NCBI GenBank assembly: GCA_014595895.1
Contig: JABUKB010000001.1
Span: forward strand, 1,736,001-1,800,000
Source of the DNA: Lysinibacillus odysseyi
GTDB taxonomy: Bacteria; Bacillota; Bacilli; Bacillales_A; Planococcaceae
Length of the DNA stretch: 64,000 nucleotides
Reading direction: 5' to 3'
Position 1 is the stretch's first letter. Every line of letters begins with the position of its first letter. Under the pieces are notes generated by a model. The model made no database searches. It was not told the DNA's origin and worked only from the letters and a program-made list of their open reading frames with translations. The position numbers and the translations under genes are program-made. This document shows positions 21,119-30,570 of the stretch, in pieces.

Positions 21119-21641
21119 GTAACCAATCGATTGTTTCTTGCATAGTAAAGGCACGTCCTAATTGCTCTATTGCAATATAAACTTCTCCCTTTGCTTTTCT
21201 TCCGATTAGTTCGCCGCCCGTGACAGCGCTATACGGCAAATGATAAAGATCATCCATATAACCATATGTGACTGTAATGTGATCGTCATAGGTAATTGTT
21301 ATCACTTTTCCCATTTTGGCTGTATGCCCTGTAAAAACAATGACACCCTTTTCCCGGGCGGAAAATACCACTTCTTCCTCAAAGTGCACTAAAAATCCGT
21401 TTCCTTGACGCTTTATCACCGTAAAGTCTGTGATAGGCTGACTGTTGACCGCTATCAGCGGCGACTGCTCCCCTAGCACTAACTCTCTCAATTCATGCAT
21501 ATACTCCGTACTATAGACAAGGCGCACGATCCATTGTTTGACAGGCTCATTCGAAAAATGTAAACCCACATACACAAAAATTCCTATTAACAATGCTACA
21601 AACCATCGCCACGCTCTCAAGCCACCATCCTTTTTATACAA
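21108..21641 (-). CDS. spoIVFA: SpoIVFA-like regulator of SpoIVFB
   Basis: Membrane protein with one N-terminal transmembrane helix (about residues 11-27) and an extracytoplasmic domain of LytM/peptidase-M23-like pattern (MGKVITITYDDHITVTYGYM, then GGELIGRKAKGEVYIAI). In Bacillus SpoIVFA inhibits and anchors SpoIVFB until signalled. At 177 residues or fewer it is much shorter than the B. subtilis protein (about 264), because the cytosolic N-terminal part is missing. No zinc-binding histidines of an active M23 enzyme are seen. The start is uncertain: TTG 21641, or TTG 21620 with AAGGATGG upstream. Confidence 0.82.
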   Translation of the reverse strand: MYKKDGGLRAWRWFVALLIGIFVYVGLHFSNEPVKQWIVRLVYSTEYMHELRELVLGEQSPLIAVNSQPITDFTVIKRQGNGFLVHFEEEVVFSAREKGVIVFTGHTAKMGKVITITYDDHITVTYGYMDDLYHLPYSAVTGGELIGRKAKGEVYIAIEQLGRAFTMQETIDWLHDD

Positions 21642-21667
21642 TATGCACCGGCTCCTACACCGATACC

Positions 21668-21710
21668 GAAAAAAATCCTCACACGAGCTGGAAACTCATG
21701 TGAGGATTTC
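21668..21710 (-). terminator. Terminator of the mre-min operon
   Basis: AAATCCTCACA...GAG pairs with CTC...TGTGAGGATTT, followed on the minus strand by TTTTTTTC. It ends directly before the minD stop codon and separates mreBCD-minCD from spoIVFAB. Confidence 0.85.
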
Positions 21711-21711
21711 A

Positions 21712-22509
21712 TTATTTGGTAAACATTGACTTGAACTTGGCAAAAAAGCCTTTGGGTTGTTCTTCTAGTGTCATCAGTGGTACTGATTCACCTAAAATAC
21801 GACGTGCAATATTACGATAGCCTAGCGATGCTTTATTATTTGGATCCATGACAATCGGCTCCCCTTTATTTGAAGAGCTGATGACATCCTCGCTATCAAT
21901 AATAATGCCTAATAAATCAATCGATAAATGCGTCGTCACTTCTGTAATATCCATCGTATCGCCAGCGTCCATCATATTTTTTCGGATCCGGTTAATAATT
22001 AATTTCGGCGGTGCCATCTCTTCCTGCTCTAATAGACCGATAATGCGGTCTGCATCACGTACGGCAGAAATTTCCGGTGTCGTCACGACAATCGCGCTAT
22101 CCGCACCCGCGACTGCATTTCGATACCCTTGCTCGATTCCTGCTGGACAGTCGATTAACACATAATCAAACTCTCGCTTCAGTTCTTCTATTAAACTCTT
22201 CATTTGCTCCGTCGTTACGGCATTTTTATCTGTCGTTTGCGCAGCTGGTAATAAAAATAGTTTTTCATCTACACGCTTATCCTTTACAAGCGCTTGATGC
22301 GGTTTACAGCGACCTTCTACTACATCTACCAAATCATAAATAATACGATTTTCTAGCCCGAGTACAACGTCTAAATTTCGCAAACCGATATCTGTATCAA
22401 CTAAACATACTTTTTTCCCCTGAAGAGCCAATGCAGTTCCAAGATTAGCCGTTGTAGTTGTCTTACCGACCCCGCCTTTACCTGAAGTTATTACGATTGC
22501 TTCACCCAC
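21712..22509 (-). CDS. minD: Septum site-determining ATPase MinD
   Basis: Membrane-associated ATPase that places the division site with MinC. The 265 residues contain the deviant Walker A SGKGGVGKTTT (residues 9-19) and switch region DCPAGIEQG. An amphipathic C-terminal membrane-targeting helix (GFFAKFKSMFTK) completes it. GTG start with GGGAGGAAG upstream, one base after minC. Normal length. Confidence 0.97.
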   Translation of the reverse strand: MGEAIVITSGKGGVGKTTTTANLGTALALQGKKVCLVDTDIGLRNLDVVLGLENRIIYDLVDVVEGRCKPHQALVKDKRVDEKLFLLPAAQTTDKNAVTTEQMKSLIEELKREFDYVLIDCPAGIEQGYRNAVAGADSAIVVTTPEISAVRDADRIIGLLEQEEMAPPKLIINRIRKNMMDAGDTMDITEVTTHLSIDLLGIIIDSEDVISSSNKGEPIVMDPNNKASLGYRNIARRILGESVPLMTLEEQPKGFFAKFKSMFTK

Positions 22510-22510
22510 A

Positions 22511-23182
22511 TTAGCTTCCTCCCTTAAACGTATTCAAAGCCGGTCGAAGTTTTCTTATATCCTGCACATGGCTATAAGAAATTTCTCCGTCTGAATTCAA
22601 GTAAGCACACAATTGCTCTCTATGTTGTAAGACAAATTTTTGCTCATTGCTCATTGTCGCTACTTTTTCCGCAATTAAAATATGTGTCGGGGCAAATAAT
22701 GCTGCAGTAATAATTGCCTGTTGGTTTCCAGCTTTGCCAGCATGGGCAATTCCTTTTAATTTACCTAATATGTAAATATTACCGCCCGCTTCCACTCTGC
22801 CATTTGGATTGACATCTCCGATTATGATGATATCACCTGTAGAGCGAAGCACTTGACCTGAACGAACAATGCCTACATACGTCTCGCACTTATTCGCTAT
22901 TATTTGCTCCTGACTTTCTTCGATTGTTAAAACTTCACTCACAATTTTTGATACCTGCATTGTACTTTCATGCTCTACAACATCGATCAGCTGGTGTTGC
23001 TGTTCTTTTGTACAATACCTTTTTCCTAGATGGAGCTGTACCTCTAATTTGCCATCAATACCGCCATCTGTAACTTTGCGTCTGAGCTCCTCAACTAGTT
23101 CAGTATAAGCACACTGATCATCTAGATGAAGTATTAAGCCATCTTTTGTCCCTTTAATATGGACGAGTGCTTTTTTCATCAT
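22511..23182 (-). CDS. minC: Septum site-determining protein MinC
   Basis: FtsZ polymerisation inhibitor. The 223 residues have the N-terminal MinC domain (about 1-100) and the C-terminal beta-helix with VRSGQVLRSTGDIIIIGDVN and GNIYILGKLKGIAHAG, which dimerises and binds MinD. GAGGTG lies upstream of a double ATG. It follows mreD after 27 bases in one operon. Confidence 0.95.
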   Translation of the reverse strand: MMKKALVHIKGTKDGLILHLDDQCAYTELVEELRRKVTDGGIDGKLEVQLHLGKRYCTKEQQHQLIDVVEHESTMQVSKIVSEVLTIEESQEQIIANKCETYVGIVRSGQVLRSTGDIIIIGDVNPNGRVEAGGNIYILGKLKGIAHAGKAGNQQAIITAALFAPTHILIAEKVATMSNEQKFVLQHREQLCAYLNSDGEISYSHVQDIRKLRPALNTFKGGS

Positions 23183-23209
23183 TAAAGTGACACCTCACGC
23201 TTTTATTTG

Positions 23210-23734
23210 TCAATTTATGCTACGTTCTCTTTCTAGCAGGCGAGCATTAATTAAATATTTAAAGGCCCAGCCAAGCATCAATAAAAATAGCAGGTTCGCT
23301 CCAATTGTCGATAATAACCGACTGTAGAAAAACGCACTTACGGACATCGTTGTAAAATCAATGAGCAGGAAAAACCCATATAACACAAATTCCATAACCG
23401 CTACTAATAATACTGCCAATACAATCGTAATGATTAGATGCTGGTGAATAAATCTAAAGCTCCAGCTAGCTAAAAAGCATACTAGCGGATATAAAACGAC
23501 GTATAAACCTATAATATCAATGTAAAATACATCATACAAGAGTCCAAAAATGACGCCGTAAATGACTGCTCTTTTCCGATTGTAATAAATAGAGATAAAA
23601 ATTAAATACAGTATTAAAAAACGCGGCACTAAATAAAATGTCGACTCATTGATATGAATAGGCGAAAACTTAGCAAACATCGGTTCCAGTAAAAATAAAA
23701 TAATAGCGACCAGCGGAATTAAGAAGCGTATCAT
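23210..23734 (-). CDS. mreD: Rod-shape-determining protein MreD
   Basis: Polytopic membrane protein of 174 residues with about five membrane segments. It is part of the elongasome that links MreB to cell-wall synthesis. Sequence is poorly conserved in the family; the call rests on hydrophobicity, length and the mreB-mreC-mreD order. The start overlaps mreC by four bases (ATGA type), which indicates coupling. Confidence 0.92.
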   Translation of the reverse strand: MIRFLIPLVAIILFLLEPMFAKFSPIHINESTFYLVPRFLILYLIFISIYYNRKRAVIYGVIFGLLYDVFYIDIIGLYVVLYPLVCFLASWSFRFIHQHLIITIVLAVLLVAVMEFVLYGFFLLIDFTTMSVSAFFYSRLLSTIGANLLFLLMLGWAFKYLINARLLERERSIN

Positions 23735-24645
23735 TGCTCTTCACCTTCAGTTTCCGTGCTGCCGTTTGTTAAATCTTCATCCGTTCCTTCCCCATCCAGG
23801 CCATCTATTGCTGTCACTAGGCGCTTCGCCACTACAACTTCCTCAATCAATGAAAAATCAGCAGTCGGTTTCACATAGGCCATTTTTGTGAGACCATGAT
23901 CATCTGTTGAAACTTCTGTTATTTCACCAATGATAAGACCTTTCGGGAATATCCCGCCTAATCCTGAGGAGACAACCTTCTCCCCTTCCTTTAGCGTCTT
24001 ATTCGAATCAATACGCTTTAGAATAAGTTCGCCACGTTCTGCATCAAATCCTTCAATTAACCCGTAAACATCGCCTTTTTCGCCTTGCACTAGTGCAGAA
24101 ACACGATAATTGGCATTATTGGTATACAATAACTCTACTTCAGATGTGTACTTACTCACCAGGACCACTTTCCCTATCAGCCCTCGTGCTGTCATAACGG
24201 CCATATTTCTTTGCACACCATGTGCTTCGCCTTTATTTAAAATGATTTTCTCTTCCCATTGATCTGGGTTTCTCGCAATGACCGTCGCATGAATAGGTTC
24301 ATAGTTGCGCAAGCTTTCTTTCTTATTGATAAGCTCTTGTAGTCGTGCGTTCTCTGCCTCTAAATCATGTACCGAAGCTTGCAACATCGCAAAGTTTTCT
24401 AATCGTGACTTTAAACGTTGGTTTTCCTCATACGTATTCAGCAACGATTCGATATTGCCAAATACTCCTGTTATGTAATTAGTTGGCTTTGCGACAAGAC
24501 CTTGTGCAAAGCCAACCGTATCTTTAATAATCTGTTCCGGTAACGTTGCGTTTTGACGATCACGTAATGAGAAACTAATCAATGCCACGAGGAAAATTAC
24601 ACTTACTAAAAGTAGTATTAATTTTTTATTGGTAAAATGTGGCAC
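23731..24645 (-). CDS. mreC: Rod-shape-determining protein MreC
   Basis: Bitopic membrane protein of 304 residues: membrane helix at about 8-25, coiled coil at about 65-110, then the extracytoplasmic beta domain (ATVIARNPDQWEEKIILNKG, MTARGLIGKVV, VVSSGLGGIFPKGL). It tethers cell-wall enzymes of the elongation machinery. The C-terminal 25 residues are acidic and probably disordered. GTG start with GGAGGG upstream. Confidence 0.96.
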   Translation of the reverse strand: MPHFTNKKLILLLVSVIFLVALISFSLRDRQNATLPEQIIKDTVGFAQGLVAKPTNYITGVFGNIESLLNTYEENQRLKSRLENFAMLQASVHDLEAENARLQELINKKESLRNYEPIHATVIARNPDQWEEKIILNKGEAHGVQRNMAVMTARGLIGKVVLVSKYTSEVELLYTNNANYRVSALVQGEKGDVYGLIEGFDAERGELILKRIDSNKTLKEGEKVVSSGLGGIFPKGLIIGEITEVSTDDHGLTKMAYVKPTADFSLIEEVVVAKRLVTAIDGLDGEGTDEDLTNGSTETEGEEQ

Positions 24646-24656
24646 CTATTACCCTC

Positions 24657-25673
24657 CTATTTCAATTGCTGAGAACGAACTAAGTCAATATGGTCTAACG
24701 CTTTACCTGTACCGACTGCTACACAATCCAATGGATCTTCTGCAATAAATACCGGCATTTGTGTTTCATCAGAAATCACTTTATCTAAATTCCTTAATAA
24801 TGCGCCGCCGCCTGTTAGGACAATGCCGCGCTCCATCACGTCAGCTGACAGCTCCGGTGGTGTTTGCTCTAATGTTTTCTTCACGCCATCAATAATTGCT
24901 GTAATGGCTTCACGTAAAGAATCTGAAATTTCTTGTGCTGTAATATCGATTGTTTTCGGTAAGCCTGTTAATAAATCACGGCCGCGAATATCCATTTTTT
25001 CATTCGCATCATCCACACGTGCTGTACCAATCTCTACTTTAATCGCTTCCGCTGTACGTTCACCAATTGTTAAATTATACGCTTTACGAATGTAAGAAAT
25101 GATGGCATGGTCCATCGCATCGCCTCCGACACGTACCGATTCGCTTGTTACGATACCGCCTAGCGAAATAACTGCTACTTCTGTTGTACCACCGCCAATA
25201 TCTACTACCATCGAACCTGTTGGCTCCCAAACTGGCAAGTTAGCGCCGATTGCTGCAGCAAATGGCTCTTCAATCGTAAATGCTTCTTTAGCACCTGCTT
25301 GACGCGATGCATCAATAACAGCACGTTGTTCCACTGATGTAATACCGTATGGCACACAAATCATTACATTCGGCTTTTTCCAAGCTGAGCCTGAAGCTTT
25401 CATTGCCTCGTGCAAATAATATTTAATCATTTCTGTTGTAATATCAAAATCGGCAATAACACCATCTTTCATTGGGCGAATCGCTGCGATTGAACCAGGT
25501 GTACGGCCGATCATGTTTTTAGCATTATTACCTACTGCTACGATATCTCCTGTTTTTGTGTTTTTCGCTACTACAGATGGTTCACGTAACACAATTCCCT
25601 TTCCTTTAACAAAAACTAATGTATTCGCTGTGCCAAGATCAATCCCGACATCTTTATTTCCTAATCCAAACAA
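24657..25673 (-). CDS. mreB: Rod-shape-determining actin-like protein MreB
   Basis: Actin-like filament protein under the membrane, 338 residues. Phosphate-1 motif [13 protein letters not shown] (about 8-20), phosphate-2 [14 protein letters not shown] (about 155-168) and adenosine-binding [11 protein letters not shown] (about 284-294) are intact. TTG start with AAAGGGAG upstream. First gene of mreBCD-minCD. The 254 bases before it are AT-rich; two TATAAT-like boxes are present without convincing -35 partners. Confidence 0.97.
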   Translation of the reverse strand: MFGLGNKDVGIDLGTANTLVFVKGKGIVLREPSVVAKNTKTGDIVAVGNNAKNMIGRTPGSIAAIRPMKDGVIADFDITTEMIKYYLHEAMKASGSAWKKPNVMICVPYGITSVEQRAVIDASRQAGAKEAFTIEEPFAAAIGANLPVWEPTGSMVVDIGGGTTEVAVISLGGIVTSESVRVGGDAMDHAIISYIRKAYNLTIGERTAEAIKVEIGTARVDDANEKMDIRGRDLLTGLPKTIDITAQEISDSLREAITAIIDGVKKTLEQTPPELSADVMERGIVLTGGGALLRNLDKVISDETQMPVFIAEDPLDCVAVGTGKALDHIDLVRSQQLK

Positions 25674-25927
25674 ATTAAGTACTCCCTTTCTATGTGAGTC
25701 ATGATGACTATAAAATCGATAAGCTTTATTATAACGGATAAAATCGCAAAATTATAGTGGATTCATAGCATTTCGACACATTTTCATTATTATAAACGCC
25801 TATCTCTTATTCTATTTGTATTTTCATTCTGTTACAAACAAAAATTGCATGTAACTTTTAACAATTACATTGCAATTGTATGACGAGATATCTCATTTTA
25901 GGTTCCCTTGTCACATTTTTGTCATAT

Positions 25928-25968
25928 AAAAGAGCATCATTCGACATTTTTTGCCAAATGATGCTCCC
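25928..25968 (-). terminator. Terminator of radC
   Basis: GAGCATCATT and its complement around a 15-base loop, followed on the minus strand by TTTTATA, immediately downstream of the radC stop codon. Confidence 0.75.
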
Positions 25969-25971
25969 TTA

Positions 25972-26670
25972 TTAAAAATATCCTTTTTCCTTCATGCTTA
26001 AAAATTGATGGTCTCCGATAATGACATGATCCAAGACATCAATGCCCATAATATGGCCCGCTTCCACTAATCGCTCGGTAACATCAATATCTTCAGGGCT
26101 TGGGGTTGTAACTCCCGAAGGATGATTATGCGCACAAATGATTGCAGCAGCTGAACGCTTGACAGCTTCGCGGAAAATTTCGCGCGGATGTACGATGCTA
26201 GCATTCAAGCTTCCGATAAAAATGGTTTTCTTATGCAATACCTGGTTTTTGGTATTGAGGAACAATGCAACAAAATGCTCCTGCTGCAAAGCCGTCATAT
26301 CCTGCATTAAAAAATGAGCTGCATCTTCCGGGGAGCGAATCGTATAACGCTCGTTCAGTTCCTTTTGCGCCAAACGCCGCCCTAGCTCAATCGCCGCTAA
26401 CATTTGAATGGCCTTTACTTCCCCCACGCCTTTAATGGCTGTCATCTCTTCAATTGTCGCTTCACGTAAAGCGTGCAATTTCTCGAAATGAAGCAAAATC
26501 CGATTCGCAAGAGCAACAACTGATTCTTCTTTTGTTCCTGTACGTAGCAGGATGGCAAGCAATTCTTGATTGGATAGACTATGTGCACCTTGGTGCAATA
26601 AACGTTCACGTGGCCGGTCTGCTTGATGGACATCTTTCATTTTCAAATCTGTTATGAATGGTTGTTGCAT
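25972..26670 (-). CDS. radC: RadC/YsxA-family JAB-domain protein
   Basis: Protein of 232 residues with an N-terminal UPF0758 helical region containing a helix-hairpin-helix-like IKGVGEVKAIQMLA. The C-terminal JAB/MPN domain carries the metalloprotease-like motif HNHPSG...D (about 175-190). The family was named for DNA repair, but its biochemical role is unresolved. Location between maf and mreB is as in Bacillus. AGGGAG precedes the ATG. Confidence 0.93.
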   Translation of the reverse strand: MQQPFITDLKMKDVHQADRPRERLLHQGAHSLSNQELLAILLRTGTKEESVVALANRILLHFEKLHALREATIEEMTAIKGVGEVKAIQMLAAIELGRRLAQKELNERYTIRSPEDAAHFLMQDMTALQQEHFVALFLNTKNQVLHKKTIFIGSLNASIVHPREIFREAVKRSAAAIICAHNHPSGVTTPSPEDIDVTERLVEAGHIMGIDVLDHVIIGDHQFLSMKEKGYF

Positions 26671-26682
26671 GTAAACACTCCC

Positions 26683-27273
26683 TTATATAGTAATAAGTTT
26701 GTGTGACAGTAACCTTTCCGCTAACGTTGCTAAAGGTAAACCAACAACATTATTGTAATCCCCTTCGATACGCTCCACAAAAAATACTCCTTCTGTCTGA
26801 ATCCCATAGCCACCTGCTTTATCAAACGGATCACCTGAATCTACATAAGCTTCCAGCAAGGCTTGTGATATATTTTTAAATATTACCTTTGTCTGCTCAG
26901 TAAATGTATCTATTTCTCCATTCGGCATTAAAATGGCGACAGCCGTCATCACGGTATGCGTATCATTGGATAGCATCTGCAAATGTTGGATTGCCTGCTG
27001 TTTTGTTTTCGGTTTGTGTAATAGCTTGTCCTCGTATACAACCACCGTATCTGCACCGATGACAACCGCTTCCGGACATCTGCGCTTTACATCCTGCGCC
27101 TTCAATAGTGCTACATCTCTCACATATTGTGCAGGAGATGTGACAGTTACAGTTGTCTCGTCCACATCGCTCGTCACAACTTGAAAAGGCACATGCAAAT
27201 TTCCAAATAGTTCTTTACGGCGCGGTGAGGCTGAAGCTAAAACAAATGACTCTATTGTAAGAAATTGCATCAT
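26683..27273 (-). CDS. maf: Maf-like nucleotide pyrophosphatase
   Basis: House-cleaning dTTP/UTP pyrophosphatase and septum-related protein of 196 residues. The family motif ASASPRRKEL (about residues 13-22), VIGADTVVV and the GGYGIQ loop are present. The ATG at 27273 follows GGAGGG; a longer frame adds 19 residues with no ribosome binding site. It is 12 bases upstream of radC and likely cotranscribed with it. Confidence 0.94.
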   Translation of the reverse strand: MMQFLTIESFVLASASPRRKELFGNLHVPFQVVTSDVDETTVTVTSPAQYVRDVALLKAQDVKRRCPEAVVIGADTVVVYEDKLLHKPKTKQQAIQHLQMLSNDTHTVMTAVAILMPNGEIDTFTEQTKVIFKNISQALLEAYVDSGDPFDKAGGYGIQTEGVFFVERIEGDYNNVVGLPLATLAERLLSHKLITI

Positions 27274-27348
27274 CAAAATCCCTCCGCCTCTATCATAACG
27301 GATAATGGGTTTGAAACGAAATGATGACATTTCATTTTTGAACCTTTT

Positions 27349-27957
27349 TTATAGGTCAAAACGCACCTGCAAACAGGACTCTTTTTCATAAAAATGAGCA
27401 AAGCTATGAAGTCTCAGTACCTCTACATCCTTTGATAATGGAGCTAAGCCTGTCATTACCGTATTCCACTGGGCAGGAATTTCACTCTTTTCCTGCTCAT
27501 CAAATTTTAAATTTAGTGCCTGCTCATTTTGCAGTAAATTGGGGATGGCTGCTATTTCCGAGTGCTCACAGCCTGCACTGACAATCTGCATGGGCTTCAT
27601 AAAAGCAGTCGGTTCGACAGATAGTTCACGTTTGGCACTCGCTAAGCCTGACCAGACATAGAACGAATTGTCTATCTCTACTACTAACGCTTTATTGAGC
27701 AATGGATAAGTTGCCATAAAAGATTTGGCACTGTCCTCTGTTGTATAGACACCATGCTGAATGGCATAAAATGTGGCACTTGCCTGCACAGGTGCATCAA
27801 CTGCTATCACTTCTTCGGTAGCAGACGGCGCATCTACGGAACGGTTTGCTGTTACTAGTAGCAATACAAAACAGCCCACACCTACTAACCCTACGCCAAA
27901 GCCTACTAAAATAGCTTGCATCATTTGCTTTGTTGTCACGATCTCTCTTGAAAACAT
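27349..27957 (-). CDS. SpoIIB-like SPOR-domain membrane protein
   Basis: Bitopic protein of 202 residues with one membrane helix at about 16-36. An extracytoplasmic segment at about 62-110 fits the SPOR pattern (YAIQHGVYTTEDSAKSF, then VVEIDNSFYVWSG), which in other proteins binds denuded glycan at septa. It stands where B. subtilis has spoIIB, a septal protein of early sporulation, between maf and folC. The identity is an inference from position, topology and the SPOR-like pattern. It is shorter than SpoIIB, and comC, which follows spoIIB in Bacillus, is absent. GAGGTG precedes the ATG. Confidence 0.65.
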   Translation of the reverse strand: MFSREIVTTKQMMQAILVGFGVGLVGVGCFVLLLVTANRSVDAPSATEEVIAVDAPVQASATFYAIQHGVYTTEDSAKSFMATYPLLNKALVVEIDNSFYVWSGLASAKRELSVEPTAFMKPMQIVSAGCEHSEIAAIPNLLQNEQALNLKFDEQEKSEIPAQWNTVMTGLAPLSKDVEVLRLHSFAHFYEKESCLQVRFDL

Positions 27958-27991
27958 CTCATCACCTCTCTAGCACCTTAACAAATCCGAC

Positions 27992-28025
27992 AAAAAAAAG
28001 AACAAGAGCGATGTCGCTCCTGTCC
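27992..28025 (-). terminator. Terminator of the folC pair
   Basis: GGACAGGAGCGA pairs with TCGCTCTTGTTC (one mismatch and one G-U pair), followed on the minus strand by TTTTTTTTG, just past the folC-2 stop. Confidence 0.85.
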
Positions 28026-28045
28026 TAAAATATTTCGACAATATT

Positions 28046-29278
28046 TTACTTTTTCATCAATTGTTCGCGCAGGGAAGCCAATAAATACAGAGACCCTGTG
28101 ACAATTTTAATCGTATGTTCTTCTTTAGGTGCCTCTAAATAACCGGCAATATCATGAGCAATACGACGGTCTGGTGCCTGACTCTTTTTCAACAAGTCTA
28201 TCGCCCGCATCGCCCGTTCATTATGAAAATCAATAAAGGTAAATGTTGTACTCACCGTTTCCAATGACCTGAGTACCGTATCCACATCTTTATCAGCCAG
28301 CATCCCTACAACAAATTCAATATTTTTACGAGGGAATTGCTGCTTGATTGTCTCCACCAGTTTTTCAATGCTTGCCGGATTATGCGCACCGTCCATATAT
28401 ACATGGGGTCTCACTTCTTCAAATCGCCCGGCTAGCTCCGCTTGTGCCACGCTTTCCTGTAATTGCGACTCCTGTATCGGCATCTCGTATTTTTCTGCTA
28501 CCAGACAAAATGCCTGTAAAGCGAGTGCCATATTATGCGCTTGATGCGGACCGGACATTTTGCGCTGTAAGCCAGCTAGCTCAAGCTGATTGTTTGAAAA
28601 GCTCGTATCCGCAATAAAGAAATCACGCCCCAGTATCCATAGCTCCGCTTGCTGATTTGCTGCTGTTTCTTCTATAATGCGCCGTGCATCAGCCGGCAGC
28701 TCGCCTATTACTACGGGTACCTGTCTTTTTATAATTCCTGCTTTATGACGAGTGATTTCCTCTATTGTATTTCCTAGGAAATTTGTATGCTCCAATGCGA
28801 TACTCGAAATGATGGAAACAAGCGGCGTCAGCACATTCGTGCTATCAAGCAAGCCTCCCATGCCCGTTTCAATAAGTGCGATATCAACCTGTTGTTGCCT
28901 AAAATACAAAAAGGCTGCACATGTTAATAGTTCAAAATCTGTGCACTCATGAATCCCCGCCTCTTTCATCTGACCACATACAGCATCCATTTGCTGTCCC
29001 GAGATATTTTGACCGTTGATTTGAATTTGGTCATGGACATCTAACACACATGGCGACATAAACTTACCAACTTTTAATCCGTGAGCCATAAGCATTCTTT
29101 CTAAAAATGCAATCGTAGAGCCTTTGCCATTTGTCCCCGCAACATGAATAAACCGTGTTCCCTGTTCTGGATTTCCGAGCTTGGCTAATGCCCCCTGCAT
29201 TGCCTCTAACCCCGGCTTAATAGCCGAATCACTTGATAATTGCCATTTTTCTTTATACTGCTCAAAACCAATAATCAT
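28046..29278 (-). CDS. Folylpolyglutamate synthase-family protein, second copy
   Basis: Mur-ligase-family enzyme of 410 residues. P-loop HVAGTNGKGST (about 47-57), omega-loop region GMGGLLDSTN, HKAGIIK with the lysine that is carbamylated in the family, and DGAHNP in the C-terminal domain are all present. The usual SPHL...ERI segment is altered to SPCVLDVHDQI. It overlaps the end of the upstream folC by four bases. Two adjacent, clearly divergent folC genes are unusual. This copy may have different glutamate-chain or dihydrofolate-synthase specificity; that is inference. Confidence 0.85.
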   Translation of the reverse strand: MIIGFEQYKEKWQLSSDSAIKPGLEAMQGALAKLGNPEQGTRFIHVAGTNGKGSTIAFLERMLMAHGLKVGKFMSPCVLDVHDQIQINGQNISGQQMDAVCGQMKEAGIHECTDFELLTCAAFLYFRQQQVDIALIETGMGGLLDSTNVLTPLVSIISSIALEHTNFLGNTIEEITRHKAGIIKRQVPVVIGELPADARRIIEETAANQQAELWILGRDFFIADTSFSNNQLELAGLQRKMSGPHQAHNMALALQAFCLVAEKYEMPIQESQLQESVAQAELAGRFEEVRPHVYMDGAHNPASIEKLVETIKQQFPRKNIEFVVGMLADKDVDTVLRSLETVSTTFTFIDFHNERAMRAIDLLKKSQAPDRRIAHDIAGYLEAPKEEHTIKIVTGSLYLLASLREQLMKK

Positions 29279-30546
29279 GCGAACACTCCTTGCAAATGGG
29301 CTCTTACTTCGGCAATAAAGTACAGCGAGCCTGTAATAATTAAAAGCTCATCTTCTGCTAAATGGTGACGTTTCTCCTCTATTAGAGCGCGCCAATCCGG
29401 GTTTACTATTTTTCTTGCATGATTGCTTTCACTAGCTAATTGAGCGGCAGATGCTTTACGAGGCAGATCAATTTCTGTAAAGCACATTTCACTTGCTACA
29501 CGATCCATCATGCCAACGCTAATGCTATGATCTTTATCCTGAAGTGCTGCGTAGACAAAAATATAGCGCTTGTTAGGGGCTGTTTGCTGTAATGTATCCA
29601 CTAGCGCCTGTGTCCCTTCCGAGTTATGCGCACCGTCCAAAATGATTTGGGGAGTCATACACTCAAATCGTCCAGCCCAGCTCGCTTTTGCTAACCCTTT
29701 TCTAATCGTTTCCTCTGTTATGGAATTATCAAACAAGCGGGCTGCTACAATGGCCAAAGCAGCATTATCCAATTGATGATCGCCTGCCATTGCCACCTTG
29801 ATATCTTGGAAACGAATATCCTCTAGTTGCACTGTCATAGTTTGAACAAGCGGATTTTTCTCGAGGATGATTTGGTCATCTAACATATACAACGGTGTTT
29901 CCTGCCGCTGTGCAACTTCTTGAATCACGTGACGCGCTTCTCGTTGTCGTACGCCGACTACTACCGGTTTGCCTTGCTTGATAATGCCTGCCTTTTCAGA
30001 CGCTACCTTTTCCAATGTATCTCCCAGCATTTCCGTATGTTCAAGTGAAACAGTCGTGATGACACTGACAGCCGGTGTCAGCACATTCGTTGTATCTAAC
30101 CGTCCGCCAATGCCCGTTTCAATTAACGCGACATCTAGCTTCTGCTCTGCAAAATAAACAAACATCATCACCGTCACAAATTCAAAAAAGCTAGGAAACT
30201 GTCCATCAAGCTGTGCGTGAACGGCGTCCGCTACCTGGTTCGCTATACGTAAAAAGTCTTCATCTGAAATTTCTCTTTTATTAATCGTAATCCGTTCATT
30301 CGCTCGTTCTAAATGAGGAGATACAAACGCTCCGACCGTTAAGCCGTGTGTCATCAGTATTTCACGTATAGCGTTTACTGTCGAGCCTTTGCCATTTGAG
30401 CCTGCTATATGAATGAATGTTGTTTGCCCTTCAGGATGCCCGAGTGCCGCTAATAATTTTTGCGCTGCTTCCAGGGGCTGTCCTTTAAACTGACTTGCTC
30501 GCAATGTAAATATAAAATCCGTGCAATCTTGCATTGTACCAAACAA
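29275..30546 (-). CDS. folC: Bifunctional folylpolyglutamate/dihydrofolate synthase
   Basis: Adds glutamate to folates and probably makes dihydrofolate from dihydropteroate. The 423 residues have HIAGSNGKGST (about 46-56), SPHLERANERITIN, ETGIGGRLDTTN, SEKAGIIK and LDGAHNSEG, all in canonical form. This is therefore the more conventional of the two tandem copies. The TTG start has AAGGAGGAG seven to eight bases upstream, while the next ATG is too far from it. It is separated from valS by a 189-base region holding two related palindromes. Confidence 0.93.
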   Translation of the reverse strand: MFGTMQDCTDFIFTLRASQFKGQPLEAAQKLLAALGHPEGQTTFIHIAGSNGKGSTVNAIREILMTHGLTVGAFVSPHLERANERITINKREISDEDFLRIANQVADAVHAQLDGQFPSFFEFVTVMMFVYFAEQKLDVALIETGIGGRLDTTNVLTPAVSVITTVSLEHTEMLGDTLEKVASEKAGIIKQGKPVVVGVRQREARHVIQEVAQRQETPLYMLDDQIILEKNPLVQTMTVQLEDIRFQDIKVAMAGDHQLDNAALAIVAARLFDNSITEETIRKGLAKASWAGRFECMTPQIILDGAHNSEGTQALVDTLQQTAPNKRYIFVYAALQDKDHSISVGMMDRVASEMCFTEIDLPRKASAAQLASESNHARKIVNPDWRALIEEKRHHLAEDELLIITGSLYFIAEVRAHLQGVFA

Positions 30547-30570
30547 GGAATCTCCTCCTTTTCATAATAG

